From Aquimarina mytili (GTDB lineage Bacteria; Bacteroidota; Bacteroidia; Flavobacteriales; Flavobacteriaceae), in contig NZ_JAERQJ010000003.1 of the NCBI RefSeq assembly GCF_016735115.1, positions 620,001 through 684,000 of the forward strand: a DNA stretch of 64,000 nucleotides, written 5' to 3'. A model generated the notes under the pieces. It worked only from the letters and a program-made list of their open reading frames with translations, did no database searches and was not told the origin of the DNA. The position numbers and the translations under genes were made by a program. Shown piece by piece: positions 8,641-17,461 of this stretch (its first letter is position 1; every line of letters starts with the position of its first letter).

Positions 8641-9408
8641 CTACAAGGCATTACTAATACGATCCCAATCAAAGGCCGGACCAATATCCCATTTACCAGA
8701 AGATCGATAATTTACATGAGAAGTAATCCCTCTAAAATTAACCAGCTCCTCTTCTGCAACAACTCCATATCGTTTATCTTCTGGCAAAAATGTAGCTGGA
8801 ATATCATATTCAGTAGTTAAGTAACGAAGTAACAGTTGCAAACTATGATATTGTCGTCTTGTAAATTTGGCATAGTATACTTCTCCTCGATACGGCGACT
8901 CTAGTTTTGTATAAAACTGTTTTTCTCTTATATCACAATACACATCGGTATCACTATACACAGTAACCAATTTGTTATCTATTCGTTTTAAAAAACCAAT
9001 ATTAGAAAGCTCTATAGCAATGGTTCGTTTACTACCGCTGGTATTGCCACCTATAGCTCCAGATCCAAGATGATATGACCAAAAGGCAGAAGACCACAAG
9101 TTAAGTATATGACCATTTCTAGCGATGATAAACGGAGTTGATACATGATTGTTGGGTCTGGACAATGCAGCCACATCCCCTTTTATGTAACCAGCAGTAT
9201 AATGTAATACAATTTGTGTTTTTGAATTTTTCTCCTGATAATAAAAAGAAGCATCTCCGTTTTTGGGTCTACAATTTATATAGGGCATTACCTCATTAGT
9301 CCCTTTAATTGGCACAGTCATTTCTGTTAAATTAAATTCTTTTCCATCTGAGTCCCTTCCCGTTTCAAAAAAGGTTTTCTCGTGTTTGGCGATACTCGTG
9401 GCTTTCAT
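8641..9408 (-). CDS. N-acetylmuramoyl-L-alanine amidase (Amidase_2 fold), eCIS-associated
   Basis: 255 residues. Zinc-amidase signatures: 'IVLHYTAG' (first His ligand), 'SYHLGSG' (second), 'TIAIELSNIG' core strand, and near the C-terminus 'HVNYRSSGKWDIGPAFDW', which corresponds to the H-x-D / K-x-D-PGPAFDW tail of Amidase_2 enzymes. It would cut the amide bond between MurNAc and the peptide stem. No signal peptide is visible, as for phage endolysins or a cargo/particle component. Peptidoglycan amidases occur repeatedly in eCIS clusters. Possible jobs are release of particles by lysis or local wall cutting. It follows the second cargo gene after a hairpin at 9681-9703. Confidence 0.85.
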   Translation of the reverse strand: MKATSIAKHEKTFFETGRDSDGKEFNLTEMTVPIKGTNEVMPYINCRPKNGDASFYYQEKNSKTQIVLHYTAGYIKGDVAALSRPNNHVSTPFIIARNGHILNLWSSAFWSYHLGSGAIGGNTSGSKRTIAIELSNIGFLKRIDNKLVTVYSDTDVYCDIREKQFYTKLESPYRGEVYYAKFTRRQYHSLQLLLRYLTTEYDIPATFLPEDKRYGVVAEEELVNFRGITSHVNYRSSGKWDIGPAFDWDRISNAL

Positions 9409-9680
9409 AGGATTTTTATTAAATGTTCTTACTAAGTCAAAAGTATCTTGAAGTAGTTGTTTTGACTATCAGATATGCGCCAAATACAAGAAATTTTACG
9501 ACACTACCTTCTACATAAAGAAGTCATATTTAGCATCAACCGTTCGATATTTTAGGTGGTGCAAGGGTGCGACCTATGATTATCTCAAAACTTTGTCACA
9601 ATTTTGCATTCGATTTAAATAGTTATGCACTGTAGTTACAAATTACATCATGGAAATAGCACTAATCATCTTGAGAATAA
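9409..9680. other. Gap between cargo gene and amidase
   Basis: No open frame of note. It presumably holds the amidase promoter for leftward transcription; I see no clear -7 box match that I would place with confidence. Confidence 0.4.
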
Positions 9681-9703
9681 CTCCGAAGTTGCAAACTTCG
9701 GAG
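9681..9703 (-). terminator. Hairpin 14 bp after cargo gene 2
   Basis: CTCCGAAGTT and AACTTCGGAG form a perfect 10-bp stem with a 3-nt loop, placed 14 bp downstream of the stop of the 807-residue protein. On the minus strand it is followed by 'TTATTCTC', only a weak T tract. It could end or attenuate the long eCIS transcript and separate structural/cargo genes from the amidase module. Confidence 0.5.
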
Positions 9704-9717
9704 AGCTGGGCTGGAAC

Positions 9718-12141
9718 TCAACGTAATAAACGGTCAATTTCATCTCTTCTTGTACCATCCAAATGATCTTCAATAATATGTGATATTAACCTTGTAGTCA
9801 ATTGACCTTCATTTAAATCTTCCCTATTTTGAATTATTGAGTTGAAAACTGTATTAGGATCCTTCAATCTGGTCGCAGTATTACGTTGCGCTTTCTCCGC
9901 ACTTTCTCTAATATGATTATTAGTTGATTCTGTCACATCTCTATAACTATCGCGATGGTTATATTGTAGTGTTGGATTTTGATTTTGATGCGTTGGCATT
10001 CCATGGCTGGCAGTCATTACTTCATCATAGCTGTGATGGCGTTTGTCTCCAACCAATCCGGCAAGCATACACGCCCTTAAATCTTCCATCGAGGCCAGGT
10101 TGACATTGTTATCTAAGAAATATTGTATGCGATTAGTACCTCTTAATGCCGCTCCTAATGCCTCTTCATAAAGATTTAAGTAGCCAAGTGTATGACCACT
10201 AATTCCTCCAATGATAGGTTTTTTATTTTGTTTGGCATCATTAAACCAATTTTGATGTTTTTCTTGAAAGTTTTGCGTTAGACCATTCACATTAGTAAAG
10301 AAATAATTAGACCATGTGTTAGGAATTTCCGGGAAAGCTTTAGCGTAATCCGGGCTAGCTAAAAAAGCTGGGAGATTATTCTTTAAAAATAATGGAGCTT
10401 TACCTATTCTATTTCCCAACGCTTCCAAATCTCTTCGATAACGTGCCGCTGCTAGCTGGGGTGTTTCGAGAATATTTCCTCTAACCCCTACAACATTCTG
10501 TAATCCTGGTGTAGTCATACCAGGATGTTTTCTCATATAACCAGCGGTATCATTTTGAGTATTTCGATCTTGTTCGAAATGATGATGACCTCGCAAATTA
10601 GCATGTAAATGTGCTGTTGACCAAGGGATTTGTAACATATCTCCATAAAGAGACTTTTTTTGATCCTCGTTAAGCGCATTCCAAAACTGATCTATATTAT
10701 TATTATTAATATTATTAATATTAACATTATTAACATTAACATTAAGCAGTGCATTATACGCGACTCTCCTTGATCCAGTTGGGGGTAGATTTGCGATGAA
10801 TTGATTATATCGAACTAAAATTAGATTTTGTAAATTAGTTGGCAATTCATTCCAATCAGCTTCAGCCACCCCGGTACCTAGATTGCGCTCATTATGATAT
10901 GGCACAAGGCCTTCTGCTCCACCGTGGGTTCGATAATCTTTAAGGGGTTTTGGTAATTTTGCCCCTGTTTCTCCAACGGCATAAGAACGATCCGGATCCT
11001 TCGTAAGCGTACTCATGTGATAAATCCAATATTCTAAAGACTCTTTTCTATTTTCTTTATATTCAACAGATCCACCAAAATAAGGTAACTGAGTCGTTAG
11101 CATTTTAGCAAGCTTTACATAACCTCGTGCTTTTCGATTATTTTCTTCAGTGTTTGCTATTAAATTCCCCAAATTCGCATGATTCCAATTATTTGTCTCT
11201 AGCATAGGAATATCAATATCACTTCTACCGTACATAGCATTTAACCAACCTAAAACATATCCTATTCGATGTTCTCTAAAATCTGTTGTATCCTCTTCCT
11301 TGTCTTTTAGCCCACTTACAGAGCCTATATCCAACCTATGATGAATCAAATTCACCACCTTCTTGATTGCCTTCAAAAAGTGTGAATCATGTTCGATTTC
11401 TCTTTGTAGCTCTTCTTCATACATTAAGTTAATATCTAACAATAGATTATCTGTCAAATTATCATAAGTTGTATCGATCAAATTAGCATCCATATTGGCT
11501 CGCTGATTGCCGTTTAATATCTGCTCGGTGTCATCTAGCAAGTCTCTTTCATTTGCTAGTATTGGCCTTTCTCTTAATTGGGTCACAGCTGTTGGTGCAT
11601 TGCCATTGTTTCTAAGCCGAATATCAGAAGATCGAAAACTTTTCCTTTGTAACGCCATTTTCCCCATTACATCTGCTTCTTTTTCTAAACCTGCGTCATC
11701 ATTAATATTTATGTTGCTTTTAAATTGCCTAGTAGGCTCCACCCGTCCTTGCTTTTGCTGTACTACATGCCAGGCTTCATGGGGTAAATGTTTTTCTTGT
11801 CCTGGTGCCAGATGGATATCTGTACCTTGGGCATAAGCATGTGCTTGTAATTGGTTTGGTTTGTTAGAATTATAGTGCACTTTTACATCATCCATACTAT
11901 AACCGGAAAGGTTTTCGATGCCAGACTTTAAAGTATCTGGTAAACCAGTATTATGTCCCCTTCTTTGAATAGGGTTTCCCGCATCATTCGCACCACCTAT
12001 TACAGACCTCAGTTTACACTGTACTGCTGTCCGAGGGCGATAATCTGCAATAGCAGCTTCACCCCCTGTACTAGGTTCTTGCTGCACACGTTGTACAGTA
12101 TCTTTTTTTGTTTCCTGGATTTTTTCTACTGATGTTTTCAT
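9718..12141 (-). CDS. eCIS cargo candidate 2: leader + DUF4157 (HEAWH) + large unknown C-terminal region
   Basis: 807 residues. Residues 1-48 form a leader shared with the neighbouring 661-residue protein (about half the positions identical: IQE..K..VQRV.QE, GGEA.I.D.RP, Q.KL.S). Residues about 65-165 are a canonical DUF4157 'eCIS core' domain: 'LKSGIENLSGYSMDDVKVHY', 'AQGTDIHLAPGQEKHLPHE', 'HEAWHVVQQKQGRV', with the HExxH-like histidines near residue 120. The remaining about 630 residues are mostly helical with no family I recognise; there is a histidine cluster 'GHHHFEQD', a second 'DKRHHSYDEVM' and an Asn-rich patch. DUF4157 proteins are the best-known toxins or cargo of eCIS. The position right after the AAA+ gene and other cargo fits this. 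Toxic activity is not deducible. Confidence 0.8.
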   Translation of the reverse strand: MKTSVEKIQETKKDTVQRVQQEPSTGGEAAIADYRPRTAVQCKLRSVIGGANDAGNPIQRRGHNTGLPDTLKSGIENLSGYSMDDVKVHYNSNKPNQLQAHAYAQGTDIHLAPGQEKHLPHEAWHVVQQKQGRVEPTRQFKSNININDDAGLEKEADVMGKMALQRKSFRSSDIRLRNNGNAPTAVTQLRERPILANERDLLDDTEQILNGNQRANMDANLIDTTYDNLTDNLLLDINLMYEEELQREIEHDSHFLKAIKKVVNLIHHRLDIGSVSGLKDKEEDTTDFREHRIGYVLGWLNAMYGRSDIDIPMLETNNWNHANLGNLIANTEENNRKARGYVKLAKMLTTQLPYFGGSVEYKENRKESLEYWIYHMSTLTKDPDRSYAVGETGAKLPKPLKDYRTHGGAEGLVPYHNERNLGTGVAEADWNELPTNLQNLILVRYNQFIANLPPTGSRRVAYNALLNVNVNNVNINNINNNNIDQFWNALNEDQKKSLYGDMLQIPWSTAHLHANLRGHHHFEQDRNTQNDTAGYMRKHPGMTTPGLQNVVGVRGNILETPQLAAARYRRDLEALGNRIGKAPLFLKNNLPAFLASPDYAKAFPEIPNTWSNYFFTNVNGLTQNFQEKHQNWFNDAKQNKKPIIGGISGHTLGYLNLYEEALGAALRGTNRIQYFLDNNVNLASMEDLRACMLAGLVGDKRHHSYDEVMTASHGMPTHQNQNPTLQYNHRDSYRDVTESTNNHIRESAEKAQRNTATRLKDPNTVFNSIIQNREDLNEGQLTTRLISHIIEDHLDGTRRDEIDRLLR
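10697..10747 (-). repeat. AT-rich trinucleotide-like tract encoding an Asn/Val/Ile run
   Basis: ATT/AAT/AAC units repeat for about 50 bp inside cargo gene 2 and encode alternating N, V and I residues ('NVNVNNVNINNINNNNID'). The reading frame stays open. Such tracts can change length by slippage, which could alter the linker or frame of the cargo. Confidence 0.6.
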
Positions 12142-12302
12142 ATTTTCATTACATCTATAAATTAGTAATCGAGTATGTTCATATATGCTTCAAAAGCCAT
12201 TGAATTTCAATAATTTACTTCTAACTATTTCTTACTATCTTGTATCGAAGAAGGCATGTAAAGGTTTGTCATATTTTTCATTAAAGAAAGAAAACCACTG
12301 TC

Positions 12303-14288
12303 TTAACCTTTGTATTGTTTTATCTCTTCTTTAAAGTTATTCATGTCTTCCTTCTCGGATGTTTCTGTCAATATTTCCCAGTCATCTTGTAGCTCATCAG
12401 TATCGTCTTTCTTAACCATTTTTTTATATATATTACCTCGTTGAACATAATCGTTATACTCTTCAAAGTCATAATATTCTTCAATACTTTCTATGGTATG
12501 AGAAGCTAAATAATCCCTCCTGGGATACAATACTTGTACACGAACAACATTTTTAGTGAGGTATGCAATAAAATCTTCACCGTCTAATCCTAACAAATTC
12601 ACTATATCAGTTTCTATCTTATCTTTTTTTTCATAATCTGCGTCATTCCCTTTGTAATGTTCTAAGGATTGCCACCATTTTATCTTTATATGTTCTATCA
12701 AATCTTTTAGAATACCCTCTGCTCTTGTTAATTCCTTATATTCCTTCAATTTCGCACGATTTCTACCCTCCTGTGCTCCGACAATTTTTCCTGGGGTTGT
12801 ATTCTTTTTTATCCTGGCTTTATATTCAGTTTTATCCTCATCTAGTAAGTCCCCTGCTTGTAATAAAGTACCTGGTGCACTCATGTGGCTCATAAAGTCC
12901 CTTCGACGTCTGCGCCCCCCTTGCATAAGACTATAATCCACAGCTAAATCCGGATTGCCAGCAGCTGCTCCTGTAATAGTGCCACTTGCTACCATATTCA
13001 AAAAATCTTTTTTATCATAGTCATTGTGTCTTTTCCACCTATCTATCGCTGCTTGGTTTGGAAACATATAACGTTTTGGTGTCATTGGCGTATTTACATG
13101 AGCTAAATACCCAAAGACATAATCATGATTTTTTAGCTTCTTATCATTATCATGAGTCTTTCCTCCCTGTCCTAGTATCTTCCTTGATACTAAGGCATTT
13201 GCATTGTTTATTGCATTTTCTGCCTGCTCGTTGTAATAAAAGTCAACCCTCAGATCCTCTTTCATTCCCATCAACTTTTCTTCGATTGCTTTACCCGCTT
13301 CATCAAGCCACCCATATTCTTTTACATCCCTATTGTCATAATTCTCCTGATTTTTAAGCCTTTCATTTTTTCGATTGCCACTTTTAAAGTAGAATCCTTT
13401 TGAAAAAAAACTAAAGGCTTCTTTTGCTCCTTTTTTCTGAAGACTAATTTCATTCTTGATATCCTTCAATGTAATGTGATCGCTTGTTGACGCATTAAAT
13501 TTATCCCATAATGTAGCTGCTATATCACGACGCCAATGATCACTTACATTATCTAATTCAATATCCAACAAGTCAACTAATCTATCATAGCTTTCTATTC
13601 TTCTTTCATTTCTTTTAAAGAAGAAGGATTTTTTTTCATATACATGTAGTTGATACACACTATTGTTAGGAGATTCCAATGACTTTTTTACTGGATCATT
13701 TTTTTCCTTGTTTTGTGGTTTGCTTATTTCCTGTCGCTGAATACCTCCTCCAAACATATCCACTCTTTTTGTTAACCCAGCATTCTTTTTTGTTCCAAGT
13801 TGTGTCTTAGAACCTTTTGCCATCCGATCGACTACCTTTTCACGAGTGGTGTCTACTTTTTTTCCATTCACCACCCGATTTCCTTTGGGCGTGCCGTGTA
13901 TTGTATTATCAATTGCATGAGCCACTTCATGTCGCATATTGTAATCAGTATCCATACCAGGGGCAAAATGAATATTGTTTCCTTGTATGGTTGCTTCTGC
14001 ATTCAGTTTAGCTGGAAATGAAGAATTATGAGTTGCTTTTAAAGCAGAAGTATCTACACCATATTGGTTCCCCATTTGGAATGCTATTTTCTGAAATTTG
14101 GTAGCACCCGAAGGTTTTAGTTGTATCGGTTTTTTAGGTTCACTCATGGCAGATTTTAGCTTCTGTTGTATGACCCTAGTTGGTCGATTGTCGACTATCG
14201 TAGCTTCGCCCCCAGAACCAGTTTCTTGTCGTACACGCTGTACGATTTCTTTTTGTGATTCTTGGATTGTATCTGCTTGTGCCTTCAT
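12303..14288 (-). CDS. eCIS cargo candidate 1: leader + DUF4157-like (HEVAH) + unknown C-terminal region
   Basis: 661 residues. The first 48 residues match the leader of the 807-residue neighbour. Residues about 60-180 are a diverged DUF4157-type domain: 'IAFQMGNQYGVDTSALKATH', 'IQGNNIHFAPGMDTDYNMRH', 'HEVAHAIDNTIHG', with the HExxH motif near residue 119, the same place as in the neighbour. From about residue 190 on, the protein is Lys/Asp-rich and unrecognised; a 'GGRRRRRDF' patch near residue 460 is strongly basic. It starts 19 bp after the AAA+ gene stop and is in the same operon. I infer it is loaded into the tube lumen with the shared leader as the loading signal. Enzymatic activity is unknown. 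Confidence 0.75.
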   Translation of the reverse strand: MKAQADTIQESQKEIVQRVRQETGSGGEATIVDNRPTRVIQQKLKSAMSEPKKPIQLKPSGATKFQKIAFQMGNQYGVDTSALKATHNSSFPAKLNAEATIQGNNIHFAPGMDTDYNMRHEVAHAIDNTIHGTPKGNRVVNGKKVDTTREKVVDRMAKGSKTQLGTKKNAGLTKRVDMFGGGIQRQEISKPQNKEKNDPVKKSLESPNNSVYQLHVYEKKSFFFKRNERRIESYDRLVDLLDIELDNVSDHWRRDIAATLWDKFNASTSDHITLKDIKNEISLQKKGAKEAFSFFSKGFYFKSGNRKNERLKNQENYDNRDVKEYGWLDEAGKAIEEKLMGMKEDLRVDFYYNEQAENAINNANALVSRKILGQGGKTHDNDKKLKNHDYVFGYLAHVNTPMTPKRYMFPNQAAIDRWKRHNDYDKKDFLNMVASGTITGAAAGNPDLAVDYSLMQGGRRRRRDFMSHMSAPGTLLQAGDLLDEDKTEYKARIKKNTTPGKIVGAQEGRNRAKLKEYKELTRAEGILKDLIEHIKIKWWQSLEHYKGNDADYEKKDKIETDIVNLLGLDGEDFIAYLTKNVVRVQVLYPRRDYLASHTIESIEEYYDFEEYNDYVQRGNIYKKMVKKDDTDELQDDWEILTETSEKEDMNNFKEEIKQYKG

Positions 14289-14306
14289 TTAAACAATGCT
14301 TTTATA

Positions 14307-15704
14307 CTAATTCAACAATATGCCTTCCTTCTGCAACTCTTGCCTTATGGCAGTTTCCAGGCTGTTTTGAGTAATGGTCGCTTCTTCATTGGTTACTGCT
14401 TGCAACGTACATTTACGTATCACATTCATCATCAATCCTCCTGAGATCTCATAGTATTCGGCAATATGCCAGAGATCAGCTTTGGTATCCAGTGGTAATT
14501 TCTTAGCAAAAGATTGTTTCCAAAGTTGATGGCGTTCTTCTACGCCCGGCATTTTAAATTCGATCATCGATTGAAATCTACGCGTAAAGGCATCGTCTAT
14601 ATTATCTTTTAGATTAGAGGCAAGGATGACAACCCCAGGAAAATCTTCGATACGTTGTAATAGATATCCTATTTCCTGATTCCCATAGCGGTCATTGGCG
14701 CTGCTTACCTGGGTTCGTTGCCCAAACAAAGAGTCAGCTTCATCAAAAAACAAAATCCAATCGTGTTGCTGTGCCTGATCAAATACTTTGGCGAGATTTT
14801 TTTCGGTTTCACCAATGTATTTGGACACTGTCATACTTAAGTCAATCTTATACACCTGCTTACCAGTACTTTTGCCCAGTAAAGCTGCTGCCATGCTTTT
14901 ACCTGTACCTGGTGGACCATAAAACAAACTTTTATAGCCTGGTTTTAATCGTTTGCCCAGTTCTAACGTTTCTAAAACCGTTTGCCCATGGGTAACCCAA
15001 TCCCTGATTTCCTGCAAGCTACGTGCTGTAGACCTAGAGACGATGAGATCTTGCCACGATAGCTTAGTATGCAACTGCTGCGCAGGAAAATCAGGGCTAT
15101 ATACTGCTTGATAGGGTGTGCCTGTTAGTATGGAGGCTACATATTCATTAGCAATCATCCATATACTGCTTAATAAAGGACTGTTTCCTTTGGTTTGAGA
15201 TACGCTGATCATCCCTTTTCGGATGGCTATAAAGTTTTCGGTAAGTAACGTGTGATATTGTAAACGTTTATTAAGATTTTCTCCTGCTAATAAAAATATG
15301 GCTGTTTCTGCAGTAGGTACTAATCCTAAATGACCTTCTAGTAAAAGTCCACCAAACTCGCTGTAACGGCGATCGTAGTCCTTATTTTTGGTCAATAGGA
15401 TATCCAAAACTTCGGGCTTGATATGAGGAACCAGTGCCAGAATAAGGAGCAGTCGCTCTTCAAAGTTGAGTTTGTGTTGTTGTATAAAGCTGGCATAGCT
15501 ACCTTCTTTATCTGCAACTTCTGGTGGTGTTAACTCATAAATCGACTGATATGAGGTTTCTTGTTGGAAATAGAGCTCCAAACGTGTTTGAATGATCAAA
15601 CTTAGCCAAGAAAGTTCCGCCGTTAATACCTCAGCATTTTGTTGGGAGTGTATTACTTTTTCAATTTTAAGATCTTGCTTATTCTCTAATATCATAGTGT
15701 CCAT
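14307..15704 (-). CDS. eCIS AAA+ ATPase (Afp15/Pvc15 family)
   Basis: 465 residues. C-terminal AAA+ module: Walker A 'GPPGTGKS' near residue 258, Walker B 'ILFFDEADSLFG' near 318, sensor-1 region 'GVVILASNLKDNIDDAFTRR' with arginine finger 'FTRRFQ'. The N-terminal half is a helical domain of the kind found in eCIS ATPases. In Afp/PVC the orthologue is needed for assembly or cargo/sheath handling and is not a spike component. It lies between the tape-measure gene and the cargo genes, as in other eCIS loci. Length and order match the family. Confidence 0.9.
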   Translation of the reverse strand: MDTMILENKQDLKIEKVIHSQQNAEVLTAELSWLSLIIQTRLELYFQQETSYQSIYELTPPEVADKEGSYASFIQQHKLNFEERLLLILALVPHIKPEVLDILLTKNKDYDRRYSEFGGLLLEGHLGLVPTAETAIFLLAGENLNKRLQYHTLLTENFIAIRKGMISVSQTKGNSPLLSSIWMIANEYVASILTGTPYQAVYSPDFPAQQLHTKLSWQDLIVSRSTARSLQEIRDWVTHGQTVLETLELGKRLKPGYKSLFYGPPGTGKSMAAALLGKSTGKQVYKIDLSMTVSKYIGETEKNLAKVFDQAQQHDWILFFDEADSLFGQRTQVSSANDRYGNQEIGYLLQRIEDFPGVVILASNLKDNIDDAFTRRFQSMIEFKMPGVEERHQLWKQSFAKKLPLDTKADLWHIAEYYEISGGLMMNVIRKCTLQAVTNEEATITQNSLETAIRQELQKEGILLN

Positions 15705-15819
15705 ATATTTTTTTCATTTATTTGATCTTCATTATTATATATATTCTCAAATGAGATTTTTCTCTTGTATTTTTTCCTCACATCTAACAACTCATACCCC
15801 ACACCTAAGACCTAAACTT

Positions 15820-17451
15820 TTATAGCCACTCTACCATCAACGCCCGCTCCATCCATGGCAATTTTACTGCCTGAATACTCCACAGTAATTTTTGTAGGGT
15901 GATATCGTATGTTTCTTTTTGTACTTGCAACAACCAATGGTCATCACGTGAACGAAGGGAAGCCTGTCTACACAAATAAGATGTTCTGAAACCTAGTACA
16001 GATAGATTCTTCCAATGTGGTCCTTGTTGCATCACAGCTTGTAGTAAACCGTGTGCAATTTCTTTTTCTTCATCGGTTAACAAAATGATGGGCACGGGTT
16101 CTTCCAGAGGTACTCCACATAATAGTTTTGCTAAGGGTAATTGTCCTTCAAAAAGTTCGGATTCGTGAGGGTTACAAAGATACTGCAGGGCACAAACCGC
16201 TTTATGCATCGACGATTCATCTATAAAATCTTTATCTTCTAAAAGCTTTAGGTTTTTAAAAAACCTGGGCAAAAAGGGCCAAAGCAGTACCAATCCTGCA
16301 TTTTCTATGGTGATAAAATCAGTTTCGTCAAACTGTGATTGTAATCTCGTAATGTCCAAGGGTGTATCTTTAGGTTTGACTTGTTGTACTATTTTTTCAA
16401 TGGTGTTCAAGTTTGTGACTAACGAAGTGAACATTTCTGAAGTCACAAAATCCTTATTAAAATAGAATTCGGTAGCGCTTATCTCTAGTAGTACTTTTTC
16501 TAATAAAACGGTTAGCTGGGTAAGCAAATGAACTGGTACTTCATTGATGGCCGAAGTTTGTATCAATTTATTCAATTGTGTCGTAATACTTTTCAAGAAT
16601 CCATGCTTATTTGCTAGGTGCTTATACTTTATCAATAAAGATTGAATGTCTTTCGATACTTTATATTTTGGTACTTCGGTATTATTATGAGAAGCAATCC
16701 CTAAAATTTTTAGCGTCTCTTCAAGATAATATACTTCGGAGTTTGCTGTCTGTTCTCTCTTAGGACGAAACAAAACACGTAGAAAATCAGTTTTCCAAAA
16801 TGAGAGTATCTCTTTTTTGTTTCTTTTACGCACCTCATATTTTACCTTATTTCTAATCCTATAGAGTTCATTGTGTGATAAACCTGTGATCCATTCAGCA
16901 GATTTAAACACTTGCTCTTCAGAAAACGTATGCAGATATCGATCTAAATGTGTCTTATTGTGATGTAATTGCGACAGCAGTGTTTTAAACTCGTATGTTG
17001 GATGTTTCATAAGTAACTCCCATTGCTCAAAAAGGTAGGATTTTTTCTGAGCGTTGAACCACCATGGCAATCTTCCAGTAATCAAATAATACCCCAATAC
17101 TCTAAGCGGTGTTCTTTCTTCGATCACACCTTGTTCTGTTTCATTTGCATTAGATGTGATGGTCAACTGGTTTGTTGTTTGAGAGGACTTCAATACCACA
17201 TCTAATTCTTTGGCAAAAACTTCTGGTAAAGCATCCAATGTTACTAATCCCAAATCTATAGTTAAGGAATCCAGTTGATAATGCATATGATCATCATTGT
17301 CAAAATGTATATCCAACACATCATTCAGGATGGAGATTAACTGTTTGGAATACAATTGACCGATCCTTTGTTGTGATTCAAAAGCAGTGGTCCTATCAGA
17401 CAATACTACTTCTATGATCTGCTTATTGATGATATGTGCATTACTACCCAT
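15820..17451 (-). CDS. Contractile injection system tape measure protein (Afp14/Pvc14, CIS_TMP family)
   Basis: 543 residues. The start 'HIINKQIIEVVLSDRTTAFE' plus 'QQRIGQLYSKQLISILNDV', then 'YQLDSLTIDLGLV', is the typical opening of the CIS tape-measure family. The middle is helical; a conserved late segment reads 'ITIENAGLVLLWPFLPRFFK' followed by 'AVCALQYLCNPHESELFE' and 'PLAKLLCGVPLEEPVP'. In Afp, Afp14 sets the tube length. A 10-bp gap joins it to the 804-residue baseplate gene upstream. Compared with Afp14 it is short to medium, which would suggest a short or medium particle if length scaling holds. Confidence 0.85.
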   Translation of the reverse strand: MGSNAHIINKQIIEVVLSDRTTAFESQQRIGQLYSKQLISILNDVLDIHFDNDDHMHYQLDSLTIDLGLVTLDALPEVFAKELDVVLKSSQTTNQLTITSNANETEQGVIEERTPLRVLGYYLITGRLPWWFNAQKKSYLFEQWELLMKHPTYEFKTLLSQLHHNKTHLDRYLHTFSEEQVFKSAEWITGLSHNELYRIRNKVKYEVRKRNKKEILSFWKTDFLRVLFRPKREQTANSEVYYLEETLKILGIASHNNTEVPKYKVSKDIQSLLIKYKHLANKHGFLKSITTQLNKLIQTSAINEVPVHLLTQLTVLLEKVLLEISATEFYFNKDFVTSEMFTSLVTNLNTIEKIVQQVKPKDTPLDITRLQSQFDETDFITIENAGLVLLWPFLPRFFKNLKLLEDKDFIDESSMHKAVCALQYLCNPHESELFEGQLPLAKLLCGVPLEEPVPIILLTDEEKEIAHGLLQAVMQQGPHWKNLSVLGFRTSYLCRQASLRSRDDHWLLQVQKETYDITLQKLLWSIQAVKLPWMERALMVEWL

Positions 17452-17461
17452 TATGCTACAA

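Noticed and set aside
9718-14288. Calling the cargo proteins active metalloproteases because of HEAWH / HEVAH
   Set aside because: The motif belongs to the DUF4157 domain; proteolytic activity is not established for it, and no third ligand can be assigned with confidence.
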